From: DTU018 sp029550685
GTDB lineage: Bacteria; Bacillota; Syntrophomonadia; Syntrophomonadales; Syntrophomonadaceae
Direction: 5' to 3'
Assembly: GCA_035412805.1 (NCBI GenBank)
Contig: DAONVO010000001.1
Location: 27,954-91,953, forward strand
Length of the DNA stretch: 64,000 bases
How positions within the stretch are numbered: the first letter of the stretch is position 1; each line of letters starts with the position of its first letter. The notes under the pieces are model-generated. The model had not been told where the DNA came from, did not search any database, and worked only from the letters and a program-made list of their open reading frames with translations. A program made the position numbers and the translations under genes. Positions 18,011-26,090 of the stretch are shown here, in pieces.

Positions 18011-18619
18011 TCAAGAAATCGCAGGCCCCAGGAGCAGGGGCTGAATTTGCCGACCCTGAAGAGCATGAATAACTGTGTCGGTAATGAGACTCATGCATGC
18101 CACCACTGAGTTGGCCTTTTCAACGGGGTTATCCTGACGGAAAGGAACAAAATAAATATTTTTCATATTCAATAGCATGCCGATATTGCGTGCATTTACT
18201 CCTAAAGCATCATTAGTGGAGATAGCAATAACTACCGGTCTTTGGTTGCGCAGCTGAGCCTTGATGGCCATAAGAGCCGGAGTGTCCGCTATGCCATTAG
18301 CCATTTTAGCTATGGTATTCCCGGTAGCTGGTGCAACAACGACTATATCCAGTAATTTCTGAGGGCCAATTGGTTCGGCTCCCACAATACTGTTAATAAT
18401 CTCGTGTCCAGTTATTTCAGTAATTATTTTTTTCAAATCTTTTACTTTATAAAAACGGTTATCCTGATGATCAGCTGTATAGGAAAAAATAGGTATAATT
18501 TCGGCTCCTTCATCTACAAGGTGTTGTATTTCGGGAATGACCTCACCGACGGTACAGTGTGATCCGGTTAAAACTAATCCTATTTTTACACCCCTTAACC
18601 GCATCAACGGTAACTCCAT
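18011..18619 (-). CDS. dpaB: Dipicolinate synthase subunit B
   Basis: This flavoprotein-fold subunit, also called SpoVFB, works with DpaA in the mother cell to make dipicolinic acid from the DapA product. Dipicolinate with calcium fills the spore core. At 202 aa it has the family length and a VVAPATGNTIAKMANGI motif typical of flavoprotein-like proteins. It follows dpaA by 3 nt and precedes asd. This is strong evidence that the host makes, or recently made, endospores. Confidence 0.92.
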   Translation of the reverse strand: MELPLMRLRGVKIGLVLTGSHCTVGEVIPEIQHLVDEGAEIIPIFSYTADHQDNRFYKVKDLKKIITEITGHEIINSIVGAEPIGPQKLLDIVVVAPATGNTIAKMANGIADTPALMAIKAQLRNQRPVVIAISTNDALGVNARNIGMLLNMKNIYFVPFRQDNPVEKANSVVACMSLITDTVIHALQGRQIQPLLLGPAIS

Positions 18620-18622
18620 TTA

Positions 18623-19549
18623 TCACACCTCCCTGGGAACCAGTAACAGATTTTTCTCCATCTTGGCTAATTCTGCAATTATCAGCCGTGGTATTACATC
18701 CGCTAAAATTCGGCCAGCAAAAACTGGCGCCACTTTGCCCGGGAGTCCAGGAGCCAATATAGCTTTTATGCCCAGAGCATTAGCCGCTTCGAAATCAGTA
18801 CCACCGGGTTGAGTGGCTAGATCTATGATGAGTAATTCCGGATTAGCATATTTCAATATAGAACGATCCAAAACTAACTGGGGTACAGTATTGAAGATTA
18901 TATCCATGCTGTTGACAATATCACGCAGTTGGCTGAAATCGGCCCGCTCACAACCCATTTCATAGGCACGGGCTAGTTGTGCCGGATTACGAGCTACTAC
19001 GGTAACTTCAGCACCCATAGCTTTTAGAATACGAGCCAGGGTCATGCCTACCCTTCCAAATCCAATAATGCAGCTCCGGCTGCCGTGAATAGCGATACGG
19101 GTTTCCTCCATGGCTATCTGAATAGCACCTTCTGCTGTTGGTATGGAGTTTAGAATAGCCAGTTCATCCATATCATTTACTTCCAAAAGTGTAAAACCAT
19201 ATTTTTCACTCCAAGTTTTAAGAAAAGGTCTGGCAGTTCCAATAATAACCAGGGCATTGGGGGCAATACTGCGAATGGCTTTTTCGCTTAAAATCAGGTT
19301 TTCCTCGGCATAGACAGCACGAATGACACCTTCCGCATTGGTTCCCGGCAGCGGGAGTATCACTACTTCCGCATCCTTGCAAGCTTCTTCAACAGAACTG
19401 ACACTGAATGCCCCGTGGGCAACCTTTTCTTTGGGGAAACCTGCTACTGCTACCGTAGCCCCCATCTTAACCAGTTCACAGATGAGAATTAATTCCCGAT
19501 CATCTCCCCCTAATACCGCAACTTTTAGTCCGGATAATACGGAACTCAA
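18623..19549 (-). CDS. dpaA: Dipicolinate synthase subunit A
   Basis: This NAD(P)-binding subunit of dipicolinate synthase is also called SpoVFA. The N-terminal part begins with LKVAVLGGDDRE. A second Rossmann domain carries IIGFGRVGMTLARIL near 160-174. The 308-aa length is standard. It begins with TTG at 19549 behind GGGAGGGG. It heads the dpaA-dpaB-asd-dapG-dapA run. A sigma-K-like promoter candidate lies upstream (19599-19626), in line with mother-cell expression of spoVF in Bacillus. Confidence 0.92.
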   Translation of the reverse strand: MSSVLSGLKVAVLGGDDRELILICELVKMGATVAVAGFPKEKVAHGAFSVSSVEEACKDAEVVILPLPGTNAEGVIRAVYAEENLILSEKAIRSIAPNALVIIGTARPFLKTWSEKYGFTLLEVNDMDELAILNSIPTAEGAIQIAMEETRIAIHGSRSCIIGFGRVGMTLARILKAMGAEVTVVARNPAQLARAYEMGCERADFSQLRDIVNSMDIIFNTVPQLVLDRSILKYANPELLIIDLATQPGGTDFEAANALGIKAILAPGLPGKVAPVFAGRILADVIPRLIIAELAKMEKNLLLVPREV

Positions 19550-19598
19550 CCTGTGCCCCTCCCTTTAATAGGTTACAATCCCTTCATACAATTAATAG

Positions 19599-19626
19599 CA
19601 TTATATGTATCCACTTTAGGGTTGGT
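19599..19626 (-). promoter_or_regulatory. Candidate sigma-K-like promoter for dpaAB
   Basis: On the minus strand, ACC (19626-19624) and CATATAATG (19607-19599) are 16 nt apart, close to the mother-cell sigma-K pattern of ACC-like -35 and CATANNNTA -10. It stands about 50 nt before dpaA. A TATAAT hexamer is contained in the -10, but no TTGACA-like -35 accompanies it. This is an inference from pattern and context. Confidence 0.4.
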
Positions 19627-19663
19627 GCTTGACCTTATTACTCCTCCTATATCAAGAAAGGCA

Positions 19664-19690
19664 TAAAAAAAGACGGGAAACCCGTCTTAT
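19664..19690 (-). terminator. Terminator after dapB
   Basis: A perfect 8-bp stem AAGACGGG/CCCGTCTT with a 3-nt loop is followed on the minus strand by TTTTTTT. It separates dapB from dpaA, so dapB is probably transcribed apart from the spore genes. Confidence 0.85.
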
Positions 19691-19719
19691 TAAGCAGTTA
19701 ATCTTTACAATATTTAGTT

Positions 19720-20520
19720 TTATAATAAGTTTTCCATGCCATATACCAATCCTTTCCGGTTGAGCATACGTTTAATCACCATTAATACTCCGGGCATAAA
19801 GCCCACCCGATCATAGGAATCATGCCTTATGGTCAGGCTCTGTCCTATACCGCCGAAGATAACTTCCTGATGAGCTACAAAACCTGGCAGCCTCACACTA
19901 TGTATACGAATCTGATCCCAATCGCCTCCACGGCATCCCGTAATTTTCTCCATCTCCCTGACATTACGCGGAGGACGATGGGGGCGATTTTGACTGATAA
20001 GTTCAGCGGTTTTAATAGCCGTTCCCGAAGGTGCATCCATTTTCTTATCGTGGTGGAGTTCGATAATTTCTACATCTGGAAAATACTTGGCAGCTTCCTG
20101 AGCAAACTTCATCATTAAAACTGCCCCAATAGCAAAGTTGGGAATGACTGCTACTCCTACATCGTTCTCAAGAGCTAATTTTTCCAATTGGTTTAGTTCC
20201 ACTTGATTCAAGCCGGTAGTTCCCACTACACTGGTTACTCCCTTAAGCAAAGCACTGCGTACATTATTGAATACGGCCTGGGGATTAGTGAAATCCACTA
20301 ACACCTGGGGTTTAGTCCGCTCCAATGCTGCTTCCAGATCATTGTCTATGGTCAGGGAGATCCCTTTCAAACCAGTGATATCACTGACTGATTCACCCCG
20401 GGCTTTTATATCTACGGCGGCTACTAATGCCAATTCTTCATCTTGTTCTATAGCTTTAACTGTTTCTATGCCCATACGTCCTAAGGCGCCGGCAACTATA
20501 ACTCTGGTTTTATCAGCCAT
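19720..20520 (-). CDS. dapB: 4-hydroxy-tetrahydrodipicolinate reductase
   Basis: It reduces the DapA product to tetrahydrodipicolinate with NAD(P)H on the way to lysine. The dinucleotide motif GALGRMG lies at about 10-16. The catalytic ELHHDKKMDAPSGTA segment (two His and a Lys) is intact. I chose ATG at 20520, which has AGGAGG at a 7-nt spacing; a TTG two codons upstream would touch the ribosome-binding site. About 266 aa, standard. It has its own terminator before dpaA. Confidence 0.95.
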   Translation of the reverse strand: MADKTRVIVAGALGRMGIETVKAIEQDEELALVAAVDIKARGESVSDITGLKGISLTIDNDLEAALERTKPQVLVDFTNPQAVFNNVRSALLKGVTSVVGTTGLNQVELNQLEKLALENDVGVAVIPNFAIGAVLMMKFAQEAAKYFPDVEIIELHHDKKMDAPSGTAIKTAELISQNRPHRPPRNVREMEKITGCRGGDWDQIRIHSVRLPGFVAHQEVIFGGIGQSLTIRHDSYDRVGFMPGVLMVIKRMLNRKGLVYGMENLL

Positions 20521-20562
20521 TTTCAAACCTCCTCGTTTGCTTCGCCTTTAGTTTTAACTATT

Positions 20563-20591
20563 TTGTTAATGCAGTCAAGATTTGATATAAT
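20563..20591 (+). promoter_or_regulatory. Sigma-A-type promoter of the Usp gene with overlapping dyad
   Basis: TTGTTA (20563-20568), a 17-nt spacer and TATAAT (20586-20591) form a good vegetative promoter 60 nt before the ATG. An interrupted inverted repeat, ATTTGAT...CTG/CAG...ATCAAAT (20580-20609), covers the -10 and likely start site, and might be an operator. Confidence 0.6.
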
Positions 20592-20651
20592 CTGAACATC
20601 AGATCAAATTTTTCTGCATTGAAGCGGTATTATTATTTAAGGAGGGCTACC

Positions 20652-21083
20652 ATGACAGTATTTACAAAAGTACTAATCGCCGTTGACGATTCCGAACAAT
20701 CTCGTCGAGCTGTGGAAAAAGCAGCCGAAATGGCCCTAAATGGTTTCATAGGAAGTATCGACCTATTAAATGTCTATAATACCGGTGATGTGGATATAAC
20801 TAAGCTCCACAATCAGGAACGCCTAGATGAATTAAGATCTGAATCCTTAAGGATACTCAAAATGTACGAAGGACTGCTTAAGGAAAAAGGAGTTGACTGC
20901 ACTCTCAAAAGAGCTGGCGGTGATCCAGCCTCTCTGGTTCTCGATGTGGTTGATAATAATAAAGAATATGACCTTATCATTATGGGAAGCCGGCGCATTA
21001 ATAAGTTTCAGGAACTGGTATTCGGCAGCGTATCTGACAAGGTTTCCCGCCTGGCACCAATACCAGTATTGATCGTTAAATAG
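20652..21083 (+). CDS. Universal stress protein (UspA) family
   Basis: A 143-aa single-domain Usp protein. The N-terminal KVLIAVDDSEQS strand-loop and the C-terminal ATP-loop MGSRR...FGSVS fit the family, but the second Gly of the G-x2-G-x9-G(S/T) nucleotide motif is Arg. ATP binding is therefore uncertain. The start at 20652 has GGAGGG just upstream; an in-frame ATG 33 nt earlier has no such site. Usp proteins help survival in stress and starvation, but the exact role is unknown. It is monocistronic, with its own promoter and terminator. Confidence 0.88.
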   Translation: MTVFTKVLIAVDDSEQSRRAVEKAAEMALNGFIGSIDLLNVYNTGDVDITKLHNQERLDELRSESLRILKMYEGLLKEKGVDCTLKRAGGDPASLVLDVVDNNKEYDLIIMGSRRINKFQELVFGSVSDKVSRLAPIPVLIVK

Positions 21084-21103
21084 TTATTCTGCACATGGCA
21101 TCA

Positions 21104-21133
21104 AAACAGCCGGGTTAACCGGCTATTTTCTTT
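21104..21133 (+). terminator. Terminator of the Usp gene
   Basis: AGCCGG/CCGGCT stem (21108-21113, 21119-21124) with loop GTTAA, followed by ATTTTCTTTT. It lies between converging genes. Confidence 0.75.
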
Positions 21134-21552
21134 TACTGCTGCTGAGCTCTGACTATAATATATTTTTCAATTTCCTGGGCTAGTCTTTTTTCGGCAAAAC
21201 TCATCTCCGCCCAGCCGTGTAGTGACCTTTGTATCACATGGATAAATTTACGGGTTTTATTTATTTCGTCCTGTATAATCATAACGATGTTATCGAACTC
21301 AGCATTATGCCGGTAGAAATTATGCAGACGGCGGATAACGGTTTCGTCACCGTCCTGTACAGCAACCTGAGCAGCACTGGCAAATAATTGGTGTTTCTCA
21401 ATGTCCAGGCATAAAAACGACAGCATCAACTGCCTCTTCTGGGCACGGTTCTTGCTGCTTAAAAGCCTTTTATTCAAGTCATGGCGGCATCTTTCCACCA
21501 GTATAACCTGCTGGATTATTTCTGTATAAAAATTGCGCGTGGTACAATTCAA
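21133..21552 (-). CDS. Hypothetical alpha-helical protein
   Basis: I do not recognise this 139-aa protein. It looks wholly helical, rich in Arg, Lys, Gln and Glu, with no membrane segment, signal peptide or metal motif (only C3, C23 and C48). Start TTG at 21552 is supported by AAGGAGG with a 7-nt spacing. It is divergent from rqcH and converges on the Usp gene. The string of long helices suggests a small helical bundle. Coding status is likely from length and ribosome-binding site, but there is no functional clue. Confidence 0.6.
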   Translation of the reverse strand: MNCTTRNFYTEIIQQVILVERCRHDLNKRLLSSKNRAQKRQLMLSFLCLDIEKHQLFASAAQVAVQDGDETVIRRLHNFYRHNAEFDNIVMIIQDEINKTRKFIHVIQRSLHGWAEMSFAEKRLAQEIEKYIIVRAQQQ

Positions 21553-21629
21553 GTCGCATCCTCCTTATGTCATAGTCTGCGACTGATACTGCCGGAACAT
21601 TCTTATCTTATTAAAAAGGGGTAAATACC

Positions 21630-23432
21630 ATGCCTTTTGATGGTTTCTCTATCCATGCCATATGTCATGAGCTAAACCGGGATTTAGCCGGTGCGCGCAT
21701 TGATAAGATCTATCAGCCTGAGAAGGATGAAATTGTTATATCCATCCGCACTATATCATCTGGTTCGGTTAGATTGCTGTTGTCAGCTAATGCCCGATGG
21801 GCACGGCTGCATTTGTCCCCTGAAAAACAGCCCAACCCCACTTCCCCGCCTCCTTTTTGTATGCTGCTGCGCAAATACCTGGAAGGAGGTAAGATACTGG
21901 AGGTTCGTCAGGTAGGCTTCGAACGTATAGTTCACATTACCATTGAAGCTTTGGATGAATTCCGCGATTGGAAACCACGTCTTTTAGTACTTGAAATCAT
22001 GGGAAAACACTCTAATATAATCTTGGTTAATCCGGACAATAACCTCATCATAGATGCTATTAAACGCTATGGCAGTGAGGTCAGCAGTCATCGTGAGGTT
22101 TTTCCCGGTAGGGAATACATAACTCCTCCTGATCAAGGCAAAGTTAATCCTCTTACCCTGACCTTTAATGAGTTTGCTACCCGCATGTGGGCCTTTGGTT
22201 CCCAATCACTGTCTCAGGCGCTCTTTCAGCTGTGCTCGGGAGTAAGCCCTTACTCTGCTCAGGAATTATGTCGTCTGGCTCGGCTCGATCCCCATATGCC
22301 GGTGGAAGAATGTGGCGAATACGAGTTTACGACTTTACTGGAAATCCTGTTAACCCAGATAGAAATTTGCAGCAGCCCACCCTGCCCATCCTATGTAATC
22401 AATAAAGGTACTAATGCCATAGATTTTACGCCCCTGATGCCAGCCTCTAAACAACCAGGTTATTCTTTCCATACCTTTGCCTCGGCTAATCAGGCAGCGG
22501 CTCACTTTTACCAGGTGAAAATGAATCAGCTCCGCCTGGAGTCAATGCAAACCAACCTGAGCAGAACTGTTAAAGGATGGATGGATAAAGCTCAGAAAAA
22601 GCGTTTTTTGCAGGAAAGTGACCTGAACAAAGCCCGGGAAAAAGAACAGTTGAAAATTTGGGGAGAACTGCTTACTGCCTATGCGCACCAGCTTAAAAAG
22701 GGCGACACCAAAGCCCATTTGGTGGATTTTAATACCGGGCAGGAGGTTACTATTGAGCTCGACCCCCGCTTAACCCCCATTGGCAATGCACAGAAATACT
22801 ATAAGGCTTACAATAAAAGCCGCATTACTATCAAACATTTGGAAAACTACCTGCAGCAAACTAATCAAGAAATTGAATATCTGGATTCAGTCCTATTAGC
22901 TATTAATCAAGTTGAAAACCTAAATCAGCTGGATGAGATAGTGGAGGAACTCGAAAAAGGCGGATATCTGCGAGAGCGTAAGGTGAAAGGAAAGGGAAAA
23001 GTACACCGACCCGTAAGCACCCCACGCCATTATGTATCCTCAGAAGGACTGGACATATGGGTAGGCAGGAATAACCGGCAGAACGATTATTTAACCTTTA
23101 AATTATCTGACCGTCATGATCTATGGCTACATACCCGTCAGATACCAGGAGCCCATGTAATTGTTCGCCTGCCCAAATCCGTTACCTCCATTGATGAGGT
23201 ACCTCAGGCCACTCTGGAAGAAGCAGCCCTCTTAGCTGCCTATTACAGCAAAGCCAGACACGACCAAAAGGTGCCCGTGGATTATACCTTCCGCAGCAAT
23301 GTTCGTAAACCGGCGGGAGCTAAACCAGGCATGGTGATTTACGATAATTACTGGACATTATACACCACCTCCGGCACTGATCGCCTGGAAGCCATTTTAC
23401 AGTCAGCTATGCAAGAGGAGGACACTATGTAA
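21630..23432 (+). CDS. rqcH: RqcH / Rqc2-type ribosome quality-control protein (NFACT)
   Basis: It binds obstructed 50S-nascent-chain complexes and recruits tRNA-Ala to add C-terminal alanine tails that mark the chain for proteolysis. An NFACT-N domain, including MPFDGFSIHAICHELN, covers about 1-215. A coiled-coil middle follows (about 300-450), then the NFACT-R (DUF814) domain with DLWLHTRQIPGAHVI. The DR pair known from the Bacillus protein reads ER in GFERIV, a conservative change. At 600 aa it is slightly longer than Bacillus YloA/FbpA. It was formerly annotated as a fibronectin-binding protein. Confidence 0.92.
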   Translation: MPFDGFSIHAICHELNRDLAGARIDKIYQPEKDEIVISIRTISSGSVRLLLSANARWARLHLSPEKQPNPTSPPPFCMLLRKYLEGGKILEVRQVGFERIVHITIEALDEFRDWKPRLLVLEIMGKHSNIILVNPDNNLIIDAIKRYGSEVSSHREVFPGREYITPPDQGKVNPLTLTFNEFATRMWAFGSQSLSQALFQLCSGVSPYSAQELCRLARLDPHMPVEECGEYEFTTLLEILLTQIEICSSPPCPSYVINKGTNAIDFTPLMPASKQPGYSFHTFASANQAAAHFYQVKMNQLRLESMQTNLSRTVKGWMDKAQKKRFLQESDLNKAREKEQLKIWGELLTAYAHQLKKGDTKAHLVDFNTGQEVTIELDPRLTPIGNAQKYYKAYNKSRITIKHLENYLQQTNQEIEYLDSVLLAINQVENLNQLDEIVEELEKGGYLRERKVKGKGKVHRPVSTPRHYVSSEGLDIWVGRNNRQNDYLTFKLSDRHDLWLHTRQIPGAHVIVRLPKSVTSIDEVPQATLEEAALLAAYYSKARHDQKVPVDYTFRSNVRKPAGAKPGMVIYDNYWTLYTTSGTDRLEAILQSAMQEEDTM

Positions 23433-23441
23433 CCGGATTGG

Positions 23442-23738
23442 TTACTCAATTATTCGTACTGATCCATCTTCTTCGCGTACATACTGAGTATCGGGCTCCA
23501 GGATATAAATTTTACGGTTAACTTCGTCGACTGCTACATTTCTGTTGATGATAGTGTTCACTTCTTTAGCAGTAACGAGAGTGCGTATCTGCACTCCGTT
23601 ATCATACATCTGCAGGATCATTTTCCCCTGGGGCCGGTCCACTTTATCCTCTATGTACTTTTGATAAGGTTTTATAAAAACATATTGGTAACCGCCCTCG
23701 CGGAACGTCATTTCCTGTCCGTTTAGAAATACCCTCAT
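23442..23738 (-). CDS. Hypothetical protein at the end of the pyr operon
   Basis: A 98-aa protein, 12 nt after pyrE and so probably co-transcribed. The start MRVFLNGQEMTF weakly recalls the first strands of copper-amine-oxidase-like N-terminal (stalk) domains, but there is no signal peptide, so I do not assign it. It is rich in beta-strand patterns, with no Cys. An AAGGAG site precedes the ATG. Nothing ties it to pyrimidine synthesis except position. Confidence 0.6.
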   Translation of the reverse strand: MRVFLNGQEMTFREGGYQYVFIKPYQKYIEDKVDRPQGKMILQMYDNGVQIRTLVTAKEVNTIINRNVAVDEVNRKIYILEPDTQYVREEDGSVRIIE

Positions 23739-23750
23739 GCCAGTACTCCT

Positions 23751-24329
23751 TTACAGCGACCGGCTGCCTGGTTTTACCACCGGCAGTCTGCCTTCGGCGC
23801 AGAGCGGGCACTGTTCCGGTTCCCAGGATTTAATCTCCATAGTCAGTACAGCCCTGGTTTTTACCCCAAAATCCACCTTTCCCCCGCTGCGGTCAACCAG
23901 AACTCCAACACCAACTACCTCTCCGCCAGCTTCACGCACTACCTGCATCACTTCCTGTACAGATCCTCCGGTAGTAACCACATCTTCCACCACTAAAACC
24001 CGCTGTCCCCGGTTAATGACAAATCCCCGGCGCAGGGACATCTGTCCACTCTCACGCTCGGTGAAGATGCCGGGAACATTTAGGTGGCGGGCTACTTCAT
24101 AGGATACTATAATACCGCCCATAGCCGGTCCTACTACCAACTCAACTGTATCGTCCTGAAAGGCTTCGGCCAGATGGCGAGCCAGTAGCTCAGTCTTATC
24201 CGGATACTTGAGCACCTGAGCACACTGCATGTATTGGTCACTATGGCGCCCGGATGTCAGGCGAAAGTGTCCCTGCAGCAGAGCACCAGCTTGGGTAAAC
24301 AATTCAACCGCTTCTTTGTGATCAAGCAT
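23751..24329 (-). CDS. pyrE: Orotate phosphoribosyltransferase
   Basis: It joins orotate to PRPP to give OMP. The PRPP-binding motif VLVVEDVVTTGGS is at 111-123 and the flexible-loop lysine/arginine region lies near 91-102. The C-terminus carries a CPLC pair, seen in one subgroup of PyrE. At 192 aa it is normal for that subgroup. It starts 3 nt after the pyrF stop and is the last recognised gene of the pyr operon. Confidence 0.95.
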   Translation of the reverse strand: MLDHKEAVELFTQAGALLQGHFRLTSGRHSDQYMQCAQVLKYPDKTELLARHLAEAFQDDTVELVVGPAMGGIIVSYEVARHLNVPGIFTERESGQMSLRRGFVINRGQRVLVVEDVVTTGGSVQEVMQVVREAGGEVVGVGVLVDRSGGKVDFGVKTRAVLTMEIKSWEPEQCPLCAEGRLPVVKPGSRSL

Positions 24330-24332
24330 TGC

Positions 24333-25049
24333 TTATTCCTCCAATTCCTCAATAATTCTCCGAGCAGCTTCCCTGGGGGCAGAGGCTGCGGTTATCGGCC
24401 TGCCGATTACCATATAGTCAGCCCCTATTTTCAGTGCTTCCCGGGGAGTGGTAATACGCTTTTGGTCATTTTTTTCCGACCAGAGGGGCCGAATCCCCGG
24501 TGTAACAATTACAAAATCAGATCCACAAGCTTGGCGGATTGGTGCTATCTCATGGGGTGAACAGACTACTCCGTTCAAGCCGCATTCTTTAGCCATTTGT
24601 GCCCATCCCACCACCGTCTGCTCCAACCTGCGGCTGATGAACATATCATCATGTAATTGCTGTTCAGAAATGCTGGTTAATACAGTAACCGCCAGAACCA
24701 GCGGTGGTTCGCAGCCTAAACGGGTTGACTCCTCCTGAACGGCTTTCATGGCCGCGGTCATCATTTCCCGTCCCCCGCTGGCATGGACATTGAACATAAA
24801 ACAATTCAAGCCGGTCATTATCTTGGCCGCTCCGGCCACGGTATTGGGTATATCGTGAAACTTCAGGTCTACAAACACCCGTCCGCCTAAACCCTGAATT
24901 CGCTGGACAATGCTGGGCCCCAGCTGGTTATAAAGCTGCATACCCACCTTAAAAGCCCCTACGGAATCAGCTAACTTCTCCACCAGGTTAAGGGCTTTGG
25001 CTTCGCTATCCACATCCAGAGCCAGAATAATACGGTCCTGTGGCTTCAC
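24333..25049 (-). CDS. pyrF: Orotidine 5'-phosphate decarboxylase
   Basis: It removes CO2 from OMP to give UMP, the last step of de novo pyrimidine synthesis. The class I signature VFVDLKFHDIPNT supplies the Asp-Lys-Asp network, and LALDVDSEA forms the first strand. 238 aa, standard. GTG start at 25049 after AAGGAGG. It sits between pyrD and pyrE in the operon. Confidence 0.95.
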   Translation of the reverse strand: MKPQDRIILALDVDSEAKALNLVEKLADSVGAFKVGMQLYNQLGPSIVQRIQGLGGRVFVDLKFHDIPNTVAGAAKIMTGLNCFMFNVHASGGREMMTAAMKAVQEESTRLGCEPPLVLAVTVLTSISEQQLHDDMFISRRLEQTVVGWAQMAKECGLNGVVCSPHEIAPIRQACGSDFVIVTPGIRPLWSEKNDQKRITTPREALKIGADYMVIGRPITAASAPREAARRIIEELEE

Positions 25050-25102
25050 TCGAAAACCTCCTTCTCAGCATGGTCAAATCACTGCACTTGCATCAAAGAG
25101 AA

Positions 25103-26044
25103 TCAGCTCTGATGGGCTATCCCCACTAGTTCAGTAATTCTGGCAATCCCGTGCTGCATGGCATACTCCTGCAAACCATCGATTACCTGGCAGGGCAGAT
25201 AAGGGTTGACAAAAATCCCGGTACCTATCGATACTGCAGATGCACCTACCATTAAAAACTCCAGGGCATCACGAGTGGATATGATTCCTCCTCCGCCCAG
25301 AATGGGCAGTTTCACCTGCTGGTACACCTGGTAGATCATGCGCAGGGCAACCGGTTTGATGGCTGGTCCGGACAAGCCGCCAAAAACATTGGCCAGAGTT
25401 GGTCTACGGCGCTCAATATCCACCGCCATGCCCATTAAAGTATTAATCATGGACAGGGCATCAGCCCCGCCTGTCTGAGCAGCCTGAGCTATGGCTACGA
25501 TATCCGTAACATTGGGACTTAACTTGGGGATCACGGGAAGATGCGTATTTCTTCTTACCATGTGCACTACCTGGTAAACCATGTCAGGATCAGTTCCGAA
25601 CTGCAGTCCTCCTTTTTTTACATTGGGGCAGGAAATATTCAGTTCCAGGGCTGCTATCCCTTCAACAGAATCCAGGCGCCGGGCTAGTTCAGCATACTCT
25701 TCCACAGTATTTCCCGCTATATTAGCCACCACCGTAACTCCCCGTTCACGCAGCTCGGGCATATATTGCTCAATAAAGACATCTACGCCGGGATTCTCCA
25801 GACCTATGGCATTCAGCATTCCCGCTGGAGTTTCTACAATGCGCTGAGGTGGATTGCCAGATCGAGCTTCCAGAGTAGTACCTTTTACAATAACCGCCCC
25901 CAGAAGGGCAGGATCAAAGAGATCTTCATACTCTTGCCCATAGCCAAAAGTACCTGATGCTGTACAAACCGGGTTTTTCAATTGTAATCCACCCAGGCTT
26001 ACTGTCATATCAACCAGATTTGTTTTTTGTGATTTATCGGTCAT
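25103..26044 (-). CDS. pyrD: Dihydroorotate dehydrogenase, class 1B catalytic subunit
   Basis: An FMN enzyme that oxidises dihydroorotate to orotate. The catalytic Cys of class 1B is seen in NISCPNVKKGG. It pairs with PyrK, which carries electrons to NAD, so no quinone is needed. ATG 26044 (MTDKSQ) is preferred because AAAGGG lies 9 nt upstream; a longer frame begins 12 codons earlier. About 313 aa. It lies between pyrK and pyrF. Confidence 0.94.
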   Translation of the reverse strand: MTDKSQKTNLVDMTVSLGGLQLKNPVCTASGTFGYGQEYEDLFDPALLGAVIVKGTTLEARSGNPPQRIVETPAGMLNAIGLENPGVDVFIEQYMPELRERGVTVVANIAGNTVEEYAELARRLDSVEGIAALELNISCPNVKKGGLQFGTDPDMVYQVVHMVRRNTHLPVIPKLSPNVTDIVAIAQAAQTGGADALSMINTLMGMAVDIERRRPTLANVFGGLSGPAIKPVALRMIYQVYQQVKLPILGGGGIISTRDALEFLMVGASAVSIGTGIFVNPYLPCQVIDGLQEYAMQHGIARITELVGIAHQS

Positions 26045-26090
26045 ATTCTCTTTCCCTTTCTGACCAATATTTGCGAACAAGCGCGGAAAC

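Noticed and set aside
18011..18066. N-terminal extension of asd overlapping dpaB
   Set aside because: A GTG at 17949 with GGAGG gives the normal Asd start; the extra residues match nothing.
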